Assembly (NCBI RefSeq): GCF_007679345.1
Contig: NZ_VEGH01000007.1
Span: 124,001-188,000 of the forward strand
Source of the DNA: Cellulosimicrobium cellulans
Lineage (GTDB): Bacteria > Actinomycetota > Actinomycetes > Actinomycetales > Cellulomonadaceae
Length of the DNA stretch: 64,000 bases
Direction of reading: 5' to 3'
Positions 33,052-40,811 of the stretch are shown piece after piece. Position numbers and translations under genes: made by a program. The notes under the pieces were generated by a model. The model saw nothing but the letters and a program-made list of their open reading frames with translations. It was not told where the DNA came from and searched no databases. Each line of letters starts with the position of its first letter. The first letter of the stretch is position 1.

Positions 33052-35048
33052 CGCGCACGCTGGACGACGCCAACCGCGAGATCACCCGGGTGCGGCAGAT
33101 GCCGTACGGGCTCGCGCGCACCCAGGCGGCGGAGCGCCAGGTGCGGCTGGTCGACGCCGAGGGGCCCGACGCCGCGCGCGCCTACGCGCTGAGCACGCTG
33201 GTCGAGGCGTACCAGTGGGGCGGGGAGGTCGACCGCTCCTTCGTCGCGTTCGCGCGGCTGCTGCGCTGGTGGGACGAGCACCCCGAGCACTTCGACGCCC
33301 AGGACCGGCACGGGCTGTTCTGGTCCTTCAAGTGGATGATCTCCGGGCTCGCCGACTTCCCGACCGTGCCCGCCGAGCAGATCGACCGCACGCTCGCCGA
33401 CATGGAGCGCCGGTACGCGCTGGCCGGGAACGGCATGGACGCCGTCGCCTACGAGCGGTTCGCGTGGGCGCGCCAGCGGGGCGCCGCCGACGTCGAGGCG
33501 GCGTACCAGGCGTGGGTCGCCACCCCGCGGGACGACTTCTCCCAGTGCGAGGCGTGCGACCCGGGCGACCGCGCCGCGTGGCTGCTCGCCACCGACCGCC
33601 CGGAGGAGGGCATCCGGCTCATCGAGCAGACGCTCGCCGAGGACCCGTCCTGCGCGTCCGAGCCCGCCGACATGCTGTCGTACCTCGCGGAGGCCTACCT
33701 GGACCAGGGCCGGCCCCGCGACGCCGCCCGCACCCACCGGCGCGCCGTCGCCGCGCTGGCCGAGGCCGAGTCCGACATGGTCGGCGCCCGTGGCCGCCGG
33801 GTGCGGCTGCTGGCGCGGGGCGGGCAGGCCGAGCGGGCCGTGCGCGCCATCGAGGCGGACCAGCAGTACCTCACGGGCGGGGACACGCCGTACTCGCGGC
33901 TGGCGTTCGCGCGGCTGGTCGGCGCGGCCACGCACGTGCTGCGCGGGGCCGGGCGGGGCGACCTGCCGGTCCGGCTGACGGCCGTGCCCGCGACGACGGT
34001 GGCCGAGCTCGACGACTGGCTGCGGGTCGAGGCGACCGCGCTGGCGACGCAGTTCGACGCGCGGAACGGCACGACCGCGGAGAGCGAGTCGGTCGCGCGG
34101 GCCTGGGAGACGGAGCCGGCGGCGGACGTGCTGGACCTCGACGTGCTGCCGCGCGGGCTGGCGGCGGGCGCGGGGCGCACCGGCGCGTCCGTCCGCCCGG
34201 CGGGTCCCCCGGCGCGGGTGCCCGGCGACGCCGCCGACGCGGGTGCGGGCGGCGACGCGGGGACCGGCGACGCCCGGCGTGCGGCCCCGGCCGACCCGGC
34301 GGAGCTCGTCGCCGAGGCGGAGCGCCTCGCGGCGGCCGGCGACCTGGAGCCCGCCGCGGGCGCCTACCTCGACGCGGCCGTGGCGTTCGAGAGCGCGGGG
34401 CTGCTGACCGAGTCCGGCTTCGGCTACGCGGAGGCCGCCCACTGCGCCCAGGTGCTCGGCGACGACGACGGCGCGGCCTCCGGGTACGCCGCGGCGGTGG
34501 CCCGGCTGCGCGCCGCGGACGTCCCGCCGACCGTGGTGACGCCGGTCGTCGTCGCGTGGGCCGGTGCCGCCGCGGTGACCGGCCAGGCCGAGGCCGTGCT
34601 CGCCGAGGTGGACGGGCTGCTGACCCGGCTGGGGGCCGACGCGCCCGCCGACGACGACCGCGCCCCGGAGCTCGTGGCCCGCGAGCAGGCCGAGCACCGC
34701 CGCGCCGCCGCGGACCTGGACGACGCCGCCGCGCGCCTCCTGGCGACCCTGGGTGGCCCGGAGCGCAGCGCGGCCGCGGCCGGTCGGGCGCAGGCGGCCG
34801 CCGAGGCGTACGCCGGGCTCGGGGCGCTCGCGGACGCCGCGCACGCGTTCTGGCTCGCGGGCCGCCTGCACGACGGGCTCGGCCACGTCGAGGACGCGGT
34901 GTGGCACCTGGAGTCCGCGATGGAGGGCTTCGCCGCCGCGCGGCAGCGCGCCCCGCACGGCGAGGTGGCGAACGCGCTGGTGGACGTCCTGCGGCGCTCC
35001 GGCCAGGACGCCCGCGCCGACGACCTGGCCCGCACCCTGACGACCTAG
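33048..35048 (+). CDS. Tetratricopeptide-repeat protein coupled to HSP90-like gene
   Basis: The 666-residue soluble, largely helical protein has TPR-like repeats. Examples are EPADMLSYLAEAYLDQGRPRDAARTHRRA at about residues 205-235, and a C-terminal set around AAAYAGLGALADAAHAFWLAGRLHDGLGH. A Pro/Gly/Ala-rich linker at about residues 375-415 divides two helical halves. The GTG overlaps the HSP90-like stop by four bases, and GGGAGGAG precedes it. Eukaryotic TPR co-chaperones dock on HSP90, so a similar partnership is plausible here, but the bacterial HSP90 lacks the MEEVD tail. No transmembrane segment or catalytic domain is visible. Confidence 0.75.
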   Translation: MTRTLDDANREITRVRQMPYGLARTQAAERQVRLVDAEGPDAARAYALSTLVEAYQWGGEVDRSFVAFARLLRWWDEHPEHFDAQDRHGLFWSFKWMISGLADFPTVPAEQIDRTLADMERRYALAGNGMDAVAYERFAWARQRGAADVEAAYQAWVATPRDDFSQCEACDPGDRAAWLLATDRPEEGIRLIEQTLAEDPSCASEPADMLSYLAEAYLDQGRPRDAARTHRRAVAALAEAESDMVGARGRRVRLLARGGQAERAVRAIEADQQYLTGGDTPYSRLAFARLVGAATHVLRGAGRGDLPVRLTAVPATTVAELDDWLRVEATALATQFDARNGTTAESESVARAWETEPAADVLDLDVLPRGLAAGAGRTGASVRPAGPPARVPGDAADAGAGGDAGTGDARRAAPADPAELVAEAERLAAAGDLEPAAGAYLDAAVAFESAGLLTESGFGYAEAAHCAQVLGDDDGAASGYAAAVARLRAADVPPTVVTPVVVAWAGAAAVTGQAEAVLAEVDGLLTRLGADAPADDDRAPELVAREQAEHRRAAADLDDAAARLLATLGGPERSAAAAGRAQAAAEAYAGLGALADAAHAFWLAGRLHDGLGHVEDAVWHLESAMEGFAAARQRAPHGEVANALVDVLRRSGQDARADDLARTLTT

Positions 35049-35080
35049 CGCGGCGCCGCCCGCGGGCGGGGCCGCCGCGC
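35049..35080 (+). terminator. Imperfect GC hairpin after TPR gene
   Basis: GCGGCGCCGCCC can pair imperfectly with GGGCGGGGCCGCC directly after the stop. The rest of the 199-bp gap also holds a 14-bp direct repeat (GCGCGGGCTCGCCC twice, about 35096-35123) and a small hairpin near 35160-35180. Confidence 0.45.
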
Positions 35081-35235
35081 CCCACGCGCCGCGCCCGCGC
35101 GGGCTCGCCCGCGCGGGCTCGCCCTAGCGGGTCAGCCGAGAACGCGGACGACGTGGGTTCGCGGGGGTGGAACCCCGCGGGGGGTGCAGGGTCGGCGGAG
35201 GTGGCGCCGGGGCGGGGAGCGGGTGCCGGGCGGGA

Positions 35236-35241
35236 TACGGT
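35236..35241 (+). promoter_or_regulatory. -10 hexamer TACGGT before dioxygenase-like gene
   Basis: TACGGT is followed by 6 nt and the GTG at 35248; it overrides the longer in-frame ATG at 35167. Confidence 0.55.
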
Positions 35242-35247
35242 CGGGGG

Positions 35248-36036
35248 GTGAGCCTGGCCGTGGTGTTCCTGCCCGACACCGCCCTGCTCGTCCCCGGGGC
35301 CGCCGGGCGGGCCGACCCGGCCTCCGGGCTGCGGGACGCGGCGGCGGCGGCGCTCGCGGACCTCGCCGACCCGGAGGCGACGGGCGGCCGGGTGCTCGTC
35401 GTCGCCCCGGCCCGCCGGGACCGGTTCCTGCCGCACCCCGTCGCGCCGGGTCTCGGCGCCGCCGGTCTCGACCTGCCGGGCGCGGCGCCCGCCGGGGACG
35501 GGGCGGTGCTCGCGGACACGCCCGCCTCGGTCGCGCTCATGCTGCTCCGGGCCGCCGGGGTGTCCGCGCCGGTCGACGTGCTCGAGATCGACCGGGCCGC
35601 CGCCGACGCCCCGGCCACCGCCGCTGTCGCCGCCCCGGGTCCACTGCGCGCCGTGGTGGTCGTCGGGTCGCTGAGCGCCCGGCACGGGCCCGACGCCCCG
35701 CTCGCCGACGACCCGCGCGCCCCGGGGGCCGACGACGCCCTGCTCGCGGCGCTCGCCGGCGGTCCGGTCGCGCTGGCCCGGGCGCTGGACGACCTCGGCG
35801 CCGACCGCGCACGCGACCTGGCCGTCTCCGGCTGGGCGCCGTGGCGGGCCGCGCTCGCGCTGCTGGCCGCCCACCTCGGCCCGGAGCCCGCGCGCGCGGG
35901 GTCCGCGACCCCGTACGCGGAGGTCGTCGCGGGCGCCCAGCACGTCGTCGCCGCCTGGCGGCCCGACCCGGCGCGGCCCGCCGACCCGGCCTCGCCCGGC
36001 CACCCCGCCCCGCACCACCCCGAGGAGCCCCGTTGA
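35248..36036 (+). CDS. Class III extradiol dioxygenase-like protein of the miaB-miaA interval
   Basis: This 262-residue protein occupies the position of the conserved gene that precedes miaA in many actinobacteria, usually labelled class III extradiol dioxygenase subunit B-like. Visible features are VVFLPDTALLVPG at the start, alternating beta strands (VLVVAP, AVVVVGSLSARHG) and SGWAPWRAALALLAAHLG. The histidines expected of an iron-dependent ring-cleaving enzyme near the N-terminus are missing here: the usual PHPP-type motif reads LPDTALL. Enzyme activity is therefore doubtful. The stop overlaps the miaA TTG start. The tail is Pro-rich. Role unknown, perhaps linked to tRNA modification only by position. 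Confidence 0.6.
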   Translation: MSLAVVFLPDTALLVPGAAGRADPASGLRDAAAAALADLADPEATGGRVLVVAPARRDRFLPHPVAPGLGAAGLDLPGAAPAGDGAVLADTPASVALMLLRAAGVSAPVDVLEIDRAAADAPATAAVAAPGPLRAVVVVGSLSARHGPDAPLADDPRAPGADDALLAALAGGPVALARALDDLGADRARDLAVSGWAPWRAALALLAAHLGPEPARAGSATPYAEVVAGAQHVVAAWRPDPARPADPASPGHPAPHHPEEPR

Positions 36037-36989
36037 CCGTCGTCGTCGCCGTGGTCGGCCCGACCGCGACCGGCAAGTCCGACCTGGGCGTGGCCCTCGC
36101 GGAGCACCTGGGCGGCGAGGTGGTCAACGCCGACGCCCTGCAGCTCTACCGCGGCCTCGACATCGGCACCGCCAAGCTCACCGTCGCCGAGCGCCGCGGC
36201 GTCCCGCACCACCTGCTGGACGTGCTCGACCCGCACGAGGACGCCACAGTCGCCGCCTACCAGCGCGACGCGCGCGCGGCCCTGGCGGACATCGCCGCGC
36301 GCGGCCGGCGCCCGGTCGTCGTCGGGGGGTCGGGGCTGTACGTGCGGTCGCTGCTGGACCGGATGGAGTTCCCCGGCACCGACCCCGAGGTGCGGGCGGC
36401 CCTGGAGGCGCGCGCGGAGGCCGAGGGCGCCCGTGCCCTGCACGCGGAGCTCGCCGCGGCCGACCCGGTCGCCGCCGAGAACATCGGCCCCCGCAACGCC
36501 CGCCGGATCGTGCGGGCGCTCGAGGTCATCGCGCTCACCGGGAAGCCGTACTCCGCCAACCTGCCGGGGCACGACTACGAGGTCCCCGCCGTCCAGATCG
36601 GCCTGGACTGCGACCGTGCCGTGCTGGACGAGCGCGTGCAGGCGCGGGTCGACCGGATGTGGGCCGCCGGGCTGGTCGACGAGGTGCGTGGCCTGGTCGA
36701 GCGGGGCATCGGCCGCACGGCCTCCCGCGCCGTCGGCTACGCCGAGGTGCTGGCCGCCCTGCGCGGCGAGCTCACCGAGGACGAGGCCCGCGCCCAGGTG
36801 GTCGCCGGCACCCGCCGGCTCGCCCGCAAGCAGATGGGGTGGTTCGGCCGGGACCCGCGCGTGCACTGGCTCGACGCCCGCGACCCGGAGCTGGTCGACC
36901 GGGCCCTCGCTCTCGTGGCCGCGGCCGACTCCGGGCAGCTCGGGCTCGCCACGGACGACCCGGCCCCGCGCCGTAGTCTGGGCTCATGA
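36033..36989 (+). CDS. miaA: tRNA dimethylallyltransferase MiaA
   Basis: MiaA transfers a dimethylallyl group to A37 of tRNAs reading UNN codons, making the substrate for MiaB. The 318-residue enzyme has the P-loop GPTATGKS at residues 9-16, DALQLYRGLDIGTAK, the VGGSGLYVRSL motif and the C-terminal RRLARKQMGWFGRDPR that grips the anticodon stem. I begin at the TTG at 36033: it follows GAGGAG, overlaps the previous stop (TTGA), and gives the canonical N-terminus. A GTG at 36051 would cut into the first strand. The stop overlaps the dapF ATG. Confidence 0.93.
   Translation: MTVVVAVVGPTATGKSDLGVALAEHLGGEVVNADALQLYRGLDIGTAKLTVAERRGVPHHLLDVLDPHEDATVAAYQRDARAALADIAARGRRPVVVGGSGLYVRSLLDRMEFPGTDPEVRAALEARAEAEGARALHAELAAADPVAAENIGPRNARRIVRALEVIALTGKPYSANLPGHDYEVPAVQIGLDCDRAVLDERVQARVDRMWAAGLVDEVRGLVERGIGRTASRAVGYAEVLAALRGELTEDEARAQVVAGTRRLARKQMGWFGRDPRVHWLDARDPELVDRALALVAAADSGQLGLATDDPAPRRSLGS
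36974..36979 (+). promoter_or_regulatory. -10 hexamer TAGTCT inside miaA end, dapF
   Basis: TAGTCT is followed by 6 nt and the dapF ATG at 36986, so dapF may be transcribed separately although it overlaps miaA. Confidence 0.5.
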
Positions 36990-37957
36990 CCGCTCCCGCC
37001 GCGTCCCCGGCCGCCCGCGCCCTCCCCGGCTCCGTCGCGGCGCTGCGCGTGACCAAGGGCCACGGCACCCAGAACGACTTCGTGCTGCTCGACGGCCGGA
37101 CCGGCGTCGCGCTCGACGCGGACCTGGTGCGGGCGCTCGCCGACCGGCGCGCCGGCATCGGCGGGGACGGCGTGATCCGGCTGGTCGCCAGCGCCGAGCT
37201 GCCCGAGGGCGGCGCGGTGCTCGCGGAGGACCCGGCCGCGACCTGGTTCATGGACTACCGCAACGCGGACGGCTCGATCGCGGAGATGTGCGGCAACGGC
37301 GTGCGCGTCGTGGCCGAGTACGCCCGCGCCCTCGGCCTCTGGGACCCCGCGGCGGGCGAGCTCGTGCTCGGCACCCGCGCCGGCGTCCGCCGCGTCCGCG
37401 AGGCCGCCGGCCCCGCGGGTGAGACCTGGTACGCCGTGGACATGGGGGAGTGGCGCCTGCCCGGCGGGCCCGAGGCCGCGGCCGCCGGGTCGGACGCGCA
37501 GGTCGAGGTGGCCGGGCTCGCGGTGCCGCGCCCGGCGCTGAGCGTCGACCTGGGGAACCCGCACACGGTCCTGGCGCTCGCCGACGACGCCGAGCTGGCC
37601 GCCGCCGACCTGACCCGCGCCCCGGCCGTCGACCCGGTCCCGCCGCACGGCACCAACGTCGAGCTCGTCGTCCCGCTCGGCGAGCAGCGGCTCGACGACG
37701 GCACCGTCGTCGGCCGCGTGCGCATGCGGGTGCACGAGCGGGGCGTCGGGGAGACGCGGTCCTGCGGCACGGGCGCGTGCGCCGCGGCGCTCGCGGTCCG
37801 GGCGTGGGCGGGCCCGCAGGCTCCCGACGTGTGGCTGGTGGACGTCCCCGGGGGCACCGTGCGCGTCGCGACGCTGCCGGACGGGCACGTCGAGCTCGCC
37901 GGGCCGGCCGTGCTGGTCGCGGACCTCGACGTCGACCCGGACGCCCTGCGCCGCTGA
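36986..37957 (+). CDS. dapF: Diaminopimelate epimerase
   Basis: DapF converts LL- to meso-diaminopimelate, the precursor of lysine and of many peptidoglycans. The 323-residue enzyme has both catalytic cysteines: Cys102 in EMCGNGVR and Cys260 in RSCGTGAC. The start segment KGHGTQNDFVLL is also typical. The ATG overlaps the miaA stop by four bases and lies 6 nt after TAGTCT, so it may have both coupled and independent expression. Together with dapA near the left end it covers two steps of one pathway. Length is somewhat above the usual 280-300 because of an Ala/Pro N-terminus and a loop near residues 150-170. Confidence 0.95.
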   Translation: MTAPAASPAARALPGSVAALRVTKGHGTQNDFVLLDGRTGVALDADLVRALADRRAGIGGDGVIRLVASAELPEGGAVLAEDPAATWFMDYRNADGSIAEMCGNGVRVVAEYARALGLWDPAAGELVLGTRAGVRRVREAAGPAGETWYAVDMGEWRLPGGPEAAAAGSDAQVEVAGLAVPRPALSVDLGNPHTVLALADDAELAAADLTRAPAVDPVPPHGTNVELVVPLGEQRLDDGTVVGRVRMRVHERGVGETRSCGTGACAAALAVRAWAGPQAPDVWLVDVPGGTVRVATLPDGHVELAGPAVLVADLDVDPDALRR

Positions 37958-38022
37958 CCCCGCGGGCGGGCATCGCGGGCGCCCCGCGGAACACCGCGCC
38001 CCGGGCGGGCGTTGCACACGGC

Positions 38023-38358
38023 GTGACCGACCCGACCGCTGCGCCCGCCCTGACGGCGGAGGACCTGCGCCGCCCGCTGGGCCGGGACGCGACGTTCCTC
38101 CAGCTGTCCTCGGGCTTCTGCGCGCCGTGCCGGGCCACCCGCAGGGTGCTCGAGCGGGTCGTCGCGACCCAGGACGGCGTCGCCCACGTCGAGGTCGACG
38201 TGGCGCACCGGGCCGACCTGGCCGAGCGGTTCGCCGTCACCGAGACACCGACCGTGGTGGTGCTCGACGCCGCCGGCGTCCCCGCGCTGCGGGTCACGGG
38301 AGTGCCGTCGCTCGCGCGGGCGCGCGCCGCCGTGTCGGCCGTCCGCGCCGAGGGCTGA
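38023..38358 (+). CDS. Thioredoxin-fold protein
   Basis: This 111-residue cytosolic protein has the thioredoxin active site as Cys33-Ala-Pro-Cys36 (SSGFCAPCRATRRVLERV) and the cis-Pro strand TETPTVVVLDAAG. Both cysteines are present, so it can be a redox-active disulfide reductase, although the Trp before the first Cys of classical thioredoxin is replaced by Phe. No signal peptide is seen. The GTG at 38023 gives the standard length. It starts 65 nt after dapF and may be read from the same transcript. The true thioredoxin of the cell is probably elsewhere; this is a divergent paralogue. Confidence 0.8.
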   Translation: MTDPTAAPALTAEDLRRPLGRDATFLQLSSGFCAPCRATRRVLERVVATQDGVAHVEVDVAHRADLAERFAVTETPTVVVLDAAGVPALRVTGVPSLARARAAVSAVRAEG

Positions 38359-38424
38359 TCGCGCCGAGGCCTGACCGGACGACGCCGAGGCGGCGGCCCC
38401 CTGGGAGCGGCCCGTGCGTCGCGC

Positions 38425-39039
38425 TCAGCCGGCCGCGACCACGCGCAGCACCCGGAACCCCCGCGTCGTCGCCACCCGGTCCACGGCGGCGACCCCGTCG
38501 AGCTCCGTCGCCAGCCAGCGCAGCAGCGAGTCCGACCCGAGGTTCTTGGCCACCACGAGGTACGCCTCGCCGCCCGGCACCAGCCGGCGCAGCCACTGCC
38601 GCAGCATCGCGTGCAGCGTCTCCTTGCCGACCCGGATCGGCGGGTTCGACCAGATCGCCGCGAACCGCACGTCGTCCGGCACGTCCTCGGGCCGCGCGGC
38701 CCGCAGCCCCTCGATCCCCAGCCGCGACGCGTTCCGCCGCGTCAGGTCGAGCGCCCGCTCGTTCACGTCGACCGCCCACACCCGCGCGTGCGGGGCCAGC
38801 AGCCCGAGGCTCAGCGCGACCGGTCCCCAGCCGCAGCCGAGGTCGAGCAGGTCGCCGTCGCGGGGCGGGTCGGGCACATGCTGCAGCAGCACCTCGGTCC
38901 CGCCGTCCAGGTGGTCGGGGGAGAACACGCCGCCGGCGGTCTCGACCTCGACGTCCCGGCCGGCGAGGTGCACGGTGCGGGCCCGGCGCTCGTCGGGGGA
39001 GGCGGGCTCGGCGGTGAAGTAGTACTCGGTGCCGGTCAC
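38425..39039 (-). CDS. Class I SAM-dependent methyltransferase, RsmC-like
   Basis: The 204-residue protein has motif I LDLGCGWGPVALSLGL (residues 65-80), the acidic end of strand 2 in WAVDVNERAL and the N-P-P-I catalytic motif in IWSNPPIRVGKE (132-135). This motif set belongs to N-methyltransferases of RNA guanine or adenine. The family resembles RsmC, which methylates G1207 of 16S rRNA, but is a single-domain version about half its length. The N-terminus YYFTAEPASPDERR is typical of the actinobacterial group. The GTG at 39039 lies 6 nt after TAGGGT on the minus strand. It converges with the thioredoxin-fold gene and is divergent from hflX. Confidence 0.82.
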   Translation of the reverse strand: MTGTEYYFTAEPASPDERRARTVHLAGRDVEVETAGGVFSPDHLDGGTEVLLQHVPDPPRDGDLLDLGCGWGPVALSLGLLAPHARVWAVDVNERALDLTRRNASRLGIEGLRAARPEDVPDDVRFAAIWSNPPIRVGKETLHAMLRQWLRRLVPGGEAYLVVAKNLGSDSLLRWLATELDGVAAVDRVATTRGFRVLRVVAAG

Positions 39040-39045
39040 GCCGCG

Positions 39046-39051
39046 ACCCTA
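39046..39051 (-). promoter_or_regulatory. -10 hexamer TAGGGT, leaderless methyltransferase
   Basis: On the minus strand TAGGGT is followed by 6 nt and the GTG at 39039. Confidence 0.55.
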
Positions 39052-39107
39052 CCGGTCGTGCCGTGGCCCGCCCCGCCCGGCCGGGGCGCCCGTCCGCCGG
39101 TGGCGAA

Positions 39108-39113
39108 TAGCCT
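39108..39113 (+). promoter_or_regulatory. -10 hexamer TAGCCT upstream of hflX
   Basis: TAGCCT lies 80 nt before the hflX GTG and would give a leader of about 75 nt ending in a GAAGGAA ribosome site. Confidence 0.45.
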
Positions 39114-39193
39114 CGCGCCCGCCGTCGCGGCGCGCGACACTGGTACCCGGGCCGCCGACGACGGCCGCCCGCCGCCGACAGCGAAGGAACCGC

Positions 39194-40747
39194 GTGAACG
39201 ACCCCCAGAACCCCACGACTCGCGAGCAGGACGTCCCGGAGACCGGGGTCGACGCGCAGCAGGCCGCGCGCGACGCCCAGCGGGTCGCCGACGACGTCGT
39301 GGCACGCGTGCTCGCGCGGGCGGGCACGGCGGTCCACGACGGCGCGACCGTCCACACCACGCACGACGGCGAGCAGCTGGACCTGGAGGAGCGCACGTCG
39401 CTGCGCCGGGTCGCCGGGCTGTCCACCGAGCTCCAGGACGTCACCGAGGTCGAGTACCGGCAGCTGCGCCTCGAGCGCGTCGTGCTGGTCGGCATCTGGG
39501 GCGCCGCGGGCACCACCCAGGAGCAGGCCGAGATCTCGCTGCGCGAGCTCGCCGCGCTGGCCGAGACCGCGGGCTCCACGGTGCTGGACGGGCTGCTGCA
39601 GCGCCGGCAGAACCCGGACCCGGGCACCTACCTCGGCTCCGGCAAGGCCGCGGAGCTCGCGGGCGTCGTGCTGGCGGCGGGCGCTGACACGGTGGTCGTG
39701 GACGGCGAGCTCGCCCCGTCCCAGCGCCGCGCGCTGGAGGACGTGGTGAAGGTCAAGGTCGTCGACCGGACGGCCCTGATCCTCGACATCTTCGCCCAGC
39801 ACGCGAAGTCCCGTGAGGGCAAGGCGCAGGTCGAGCTCGCGCAGCTCGAGTACCTGCTCCCGCGCCTGCGCGGCTGGGGCGAGTCGATGTCCCGGCAGGC
39901 CGGCGGCCAGGTCGGCGGCGCCGGCGCGGGCATGGGCTCCCGCGGGCCCGGTGAGACCAAGATCGAGCTGGACCGCCGGCGCATCCGCAACCGGATGGCC
40001 AAGCTGCGCCGCGAGATCGCCGCGATGGAGCCGGCCCGGCAGACCAAGCGCGCGTCCCGGAAGAAGAACGCGATCCCGTCGGTCGCGATCGCCGGGTACA
40101 CCAACGCGGGCAAGTCCTCGCTGCTGAACCGGCTCACCGACGCGGGTGTGCTGGTGGAGAACGCCCTGTTCGCCACGCTGGACCCGACGGTCCGGCGCGC
40201 GCAGGCCGCGGACGGCCGGGTGTACACGCTGGCCGACACCGTGGGCTTCGTGCGGAACCTGCCGCACCAGCTGGTGGAGGCGTTCCGGTCGACGCTGGAG
40301 GAGGTCGCGGACGCGGACCTGGTGCTGCACGTCGTCGACGCGTCGCACCCGGACCCGGAGGGGCAGATCGCCGCGGTGCGGCACGTGTTCGCGGACATCC
40401 CGGGCGCGATGGACGTCCCCGAGATCATCGTGCTGAACAAGGCCGACCTGGCGGAGCCCGAGGCGCTGGCGCGGCTGCGGTCGCGCGAGCACGGCGCCGT
40501 CGTCGTGTCCGCCCACACCGGCGAGGGCATCGACGCGCTGCAGGAGGTCGTCGCCGACCAGCTGCCGCGGCCCGGCGTGACGGTCGACCTGGTGATCCCG
40601 TACGACCGGGGCGACCTCGTGCACCGCGTGCACGAGACCGGCGAGATCGACGCCGAGGAGCACACGCCGCAGGGCACCGCGCTCCGCGGCCGGGTCGACC
40701 AGGCGCTGGCGACCGAGCTCGCCGCGGCGGCGGTCGAGCGCGGCTGA
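39194..40747 (+). CDS. hflX: Ribosome-splitting GTPase HflX
   Basis: HflX separates stalled 70S ribosomes under stress. The 517-residue protein has the HflX N-terminal domain (VVLVGIWGAAGTTQEQAEISL, then GTYLGSGKAAELA), a basic linker and the GTPase domain. G1 is GYTNAGKS at 301-308, G3 is DTVGFV and G4 is NKAD. The first 65 residues are an Ala/Asp-rich extension common in actinobacteria. The GTG at 39194 follows GAAGGAA. In streptomycetes and mycobacteria HflX is linked to macrolide tolerance; nothing in this leader proves such regulation. A strong terminator follows before the helicase gene. Confidence 0.94.
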   Translation: MNDPQNPTTREQDVPETGVDAQQAARDAQRVADDVVARVLARAGTAVHDGATVHTTHDGEQLDLEERTSLRRVAGLSTELQDVTEVEYRQLRLERVVLVGIWGAAGTTQEQAEISLRELAALAETAGSTVLDGLLQRRQNPDPGTYLGSGKAAELAGVVLAAGADTVVVDGELAPSQRRALEDVVKVKVVDRTALILDIFAQHAKSREGKAQVELAQLEYLLPRLRGWGESMSRQAGGQVGGAGAGMGSRGPGETKIELDRRRIRNRMAKLRREIAAMEPARQTKRASRKKNAIPSVAIAGYTNAGKSSLLNRLTDAGVLVENALFATLDPTVRRAQAADGRVYTLADTVGFVRNLPHQLVEAFRSTLEEVADADLVLHVVDASHPDPEGQIAAVRHVFADIPGAMDVPEIIVLNKADLAEPEALARLRSREHGAVVVSAHTGEGIDALQEVVADQLPRPGVTVDLVIPYDRGDLVHRVHETGEIDAEEHTPQGTALRGRVDQALATELAAAAVERG

Positions 40748-40754
40748 CGCGTCC

Positions 40755-40796
40755 GGGTGCGGGGCACCTCCGGTTGTCGGAGGTGTCCCCGCACCC
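40755..40796 (+). terminator. Hairpin between hflX and helicase gene
   Basis: An 18-bp stem (40755-40772 with 40778-40796, one bulged base, 5-nt loop) begins 7 nt after the hflX stop. Its 3' end is 4 nt before the next gene's -10 hexamer. Confidence 0.75.
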
Positions 40797-40799
40797 GAC

Positions 40800-40805
40800 T
40801 ACCCT
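40800..40805 (+). promoter_or_regulatory. -10 hexamer TACCCT, leaderless helicase
   Basis: TACCCT is followed by 6 nt and the GTG at 40812. Confidence 0.55.
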
Positions 40806-40811
40806 GTCCGG

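Noticed and set aside
40748..40811. LexA box in front of the DinG-like helicase
   Set aside because: No GAAC-N4-GTTC motif is present; the hairpin there is a terminator of hflX.
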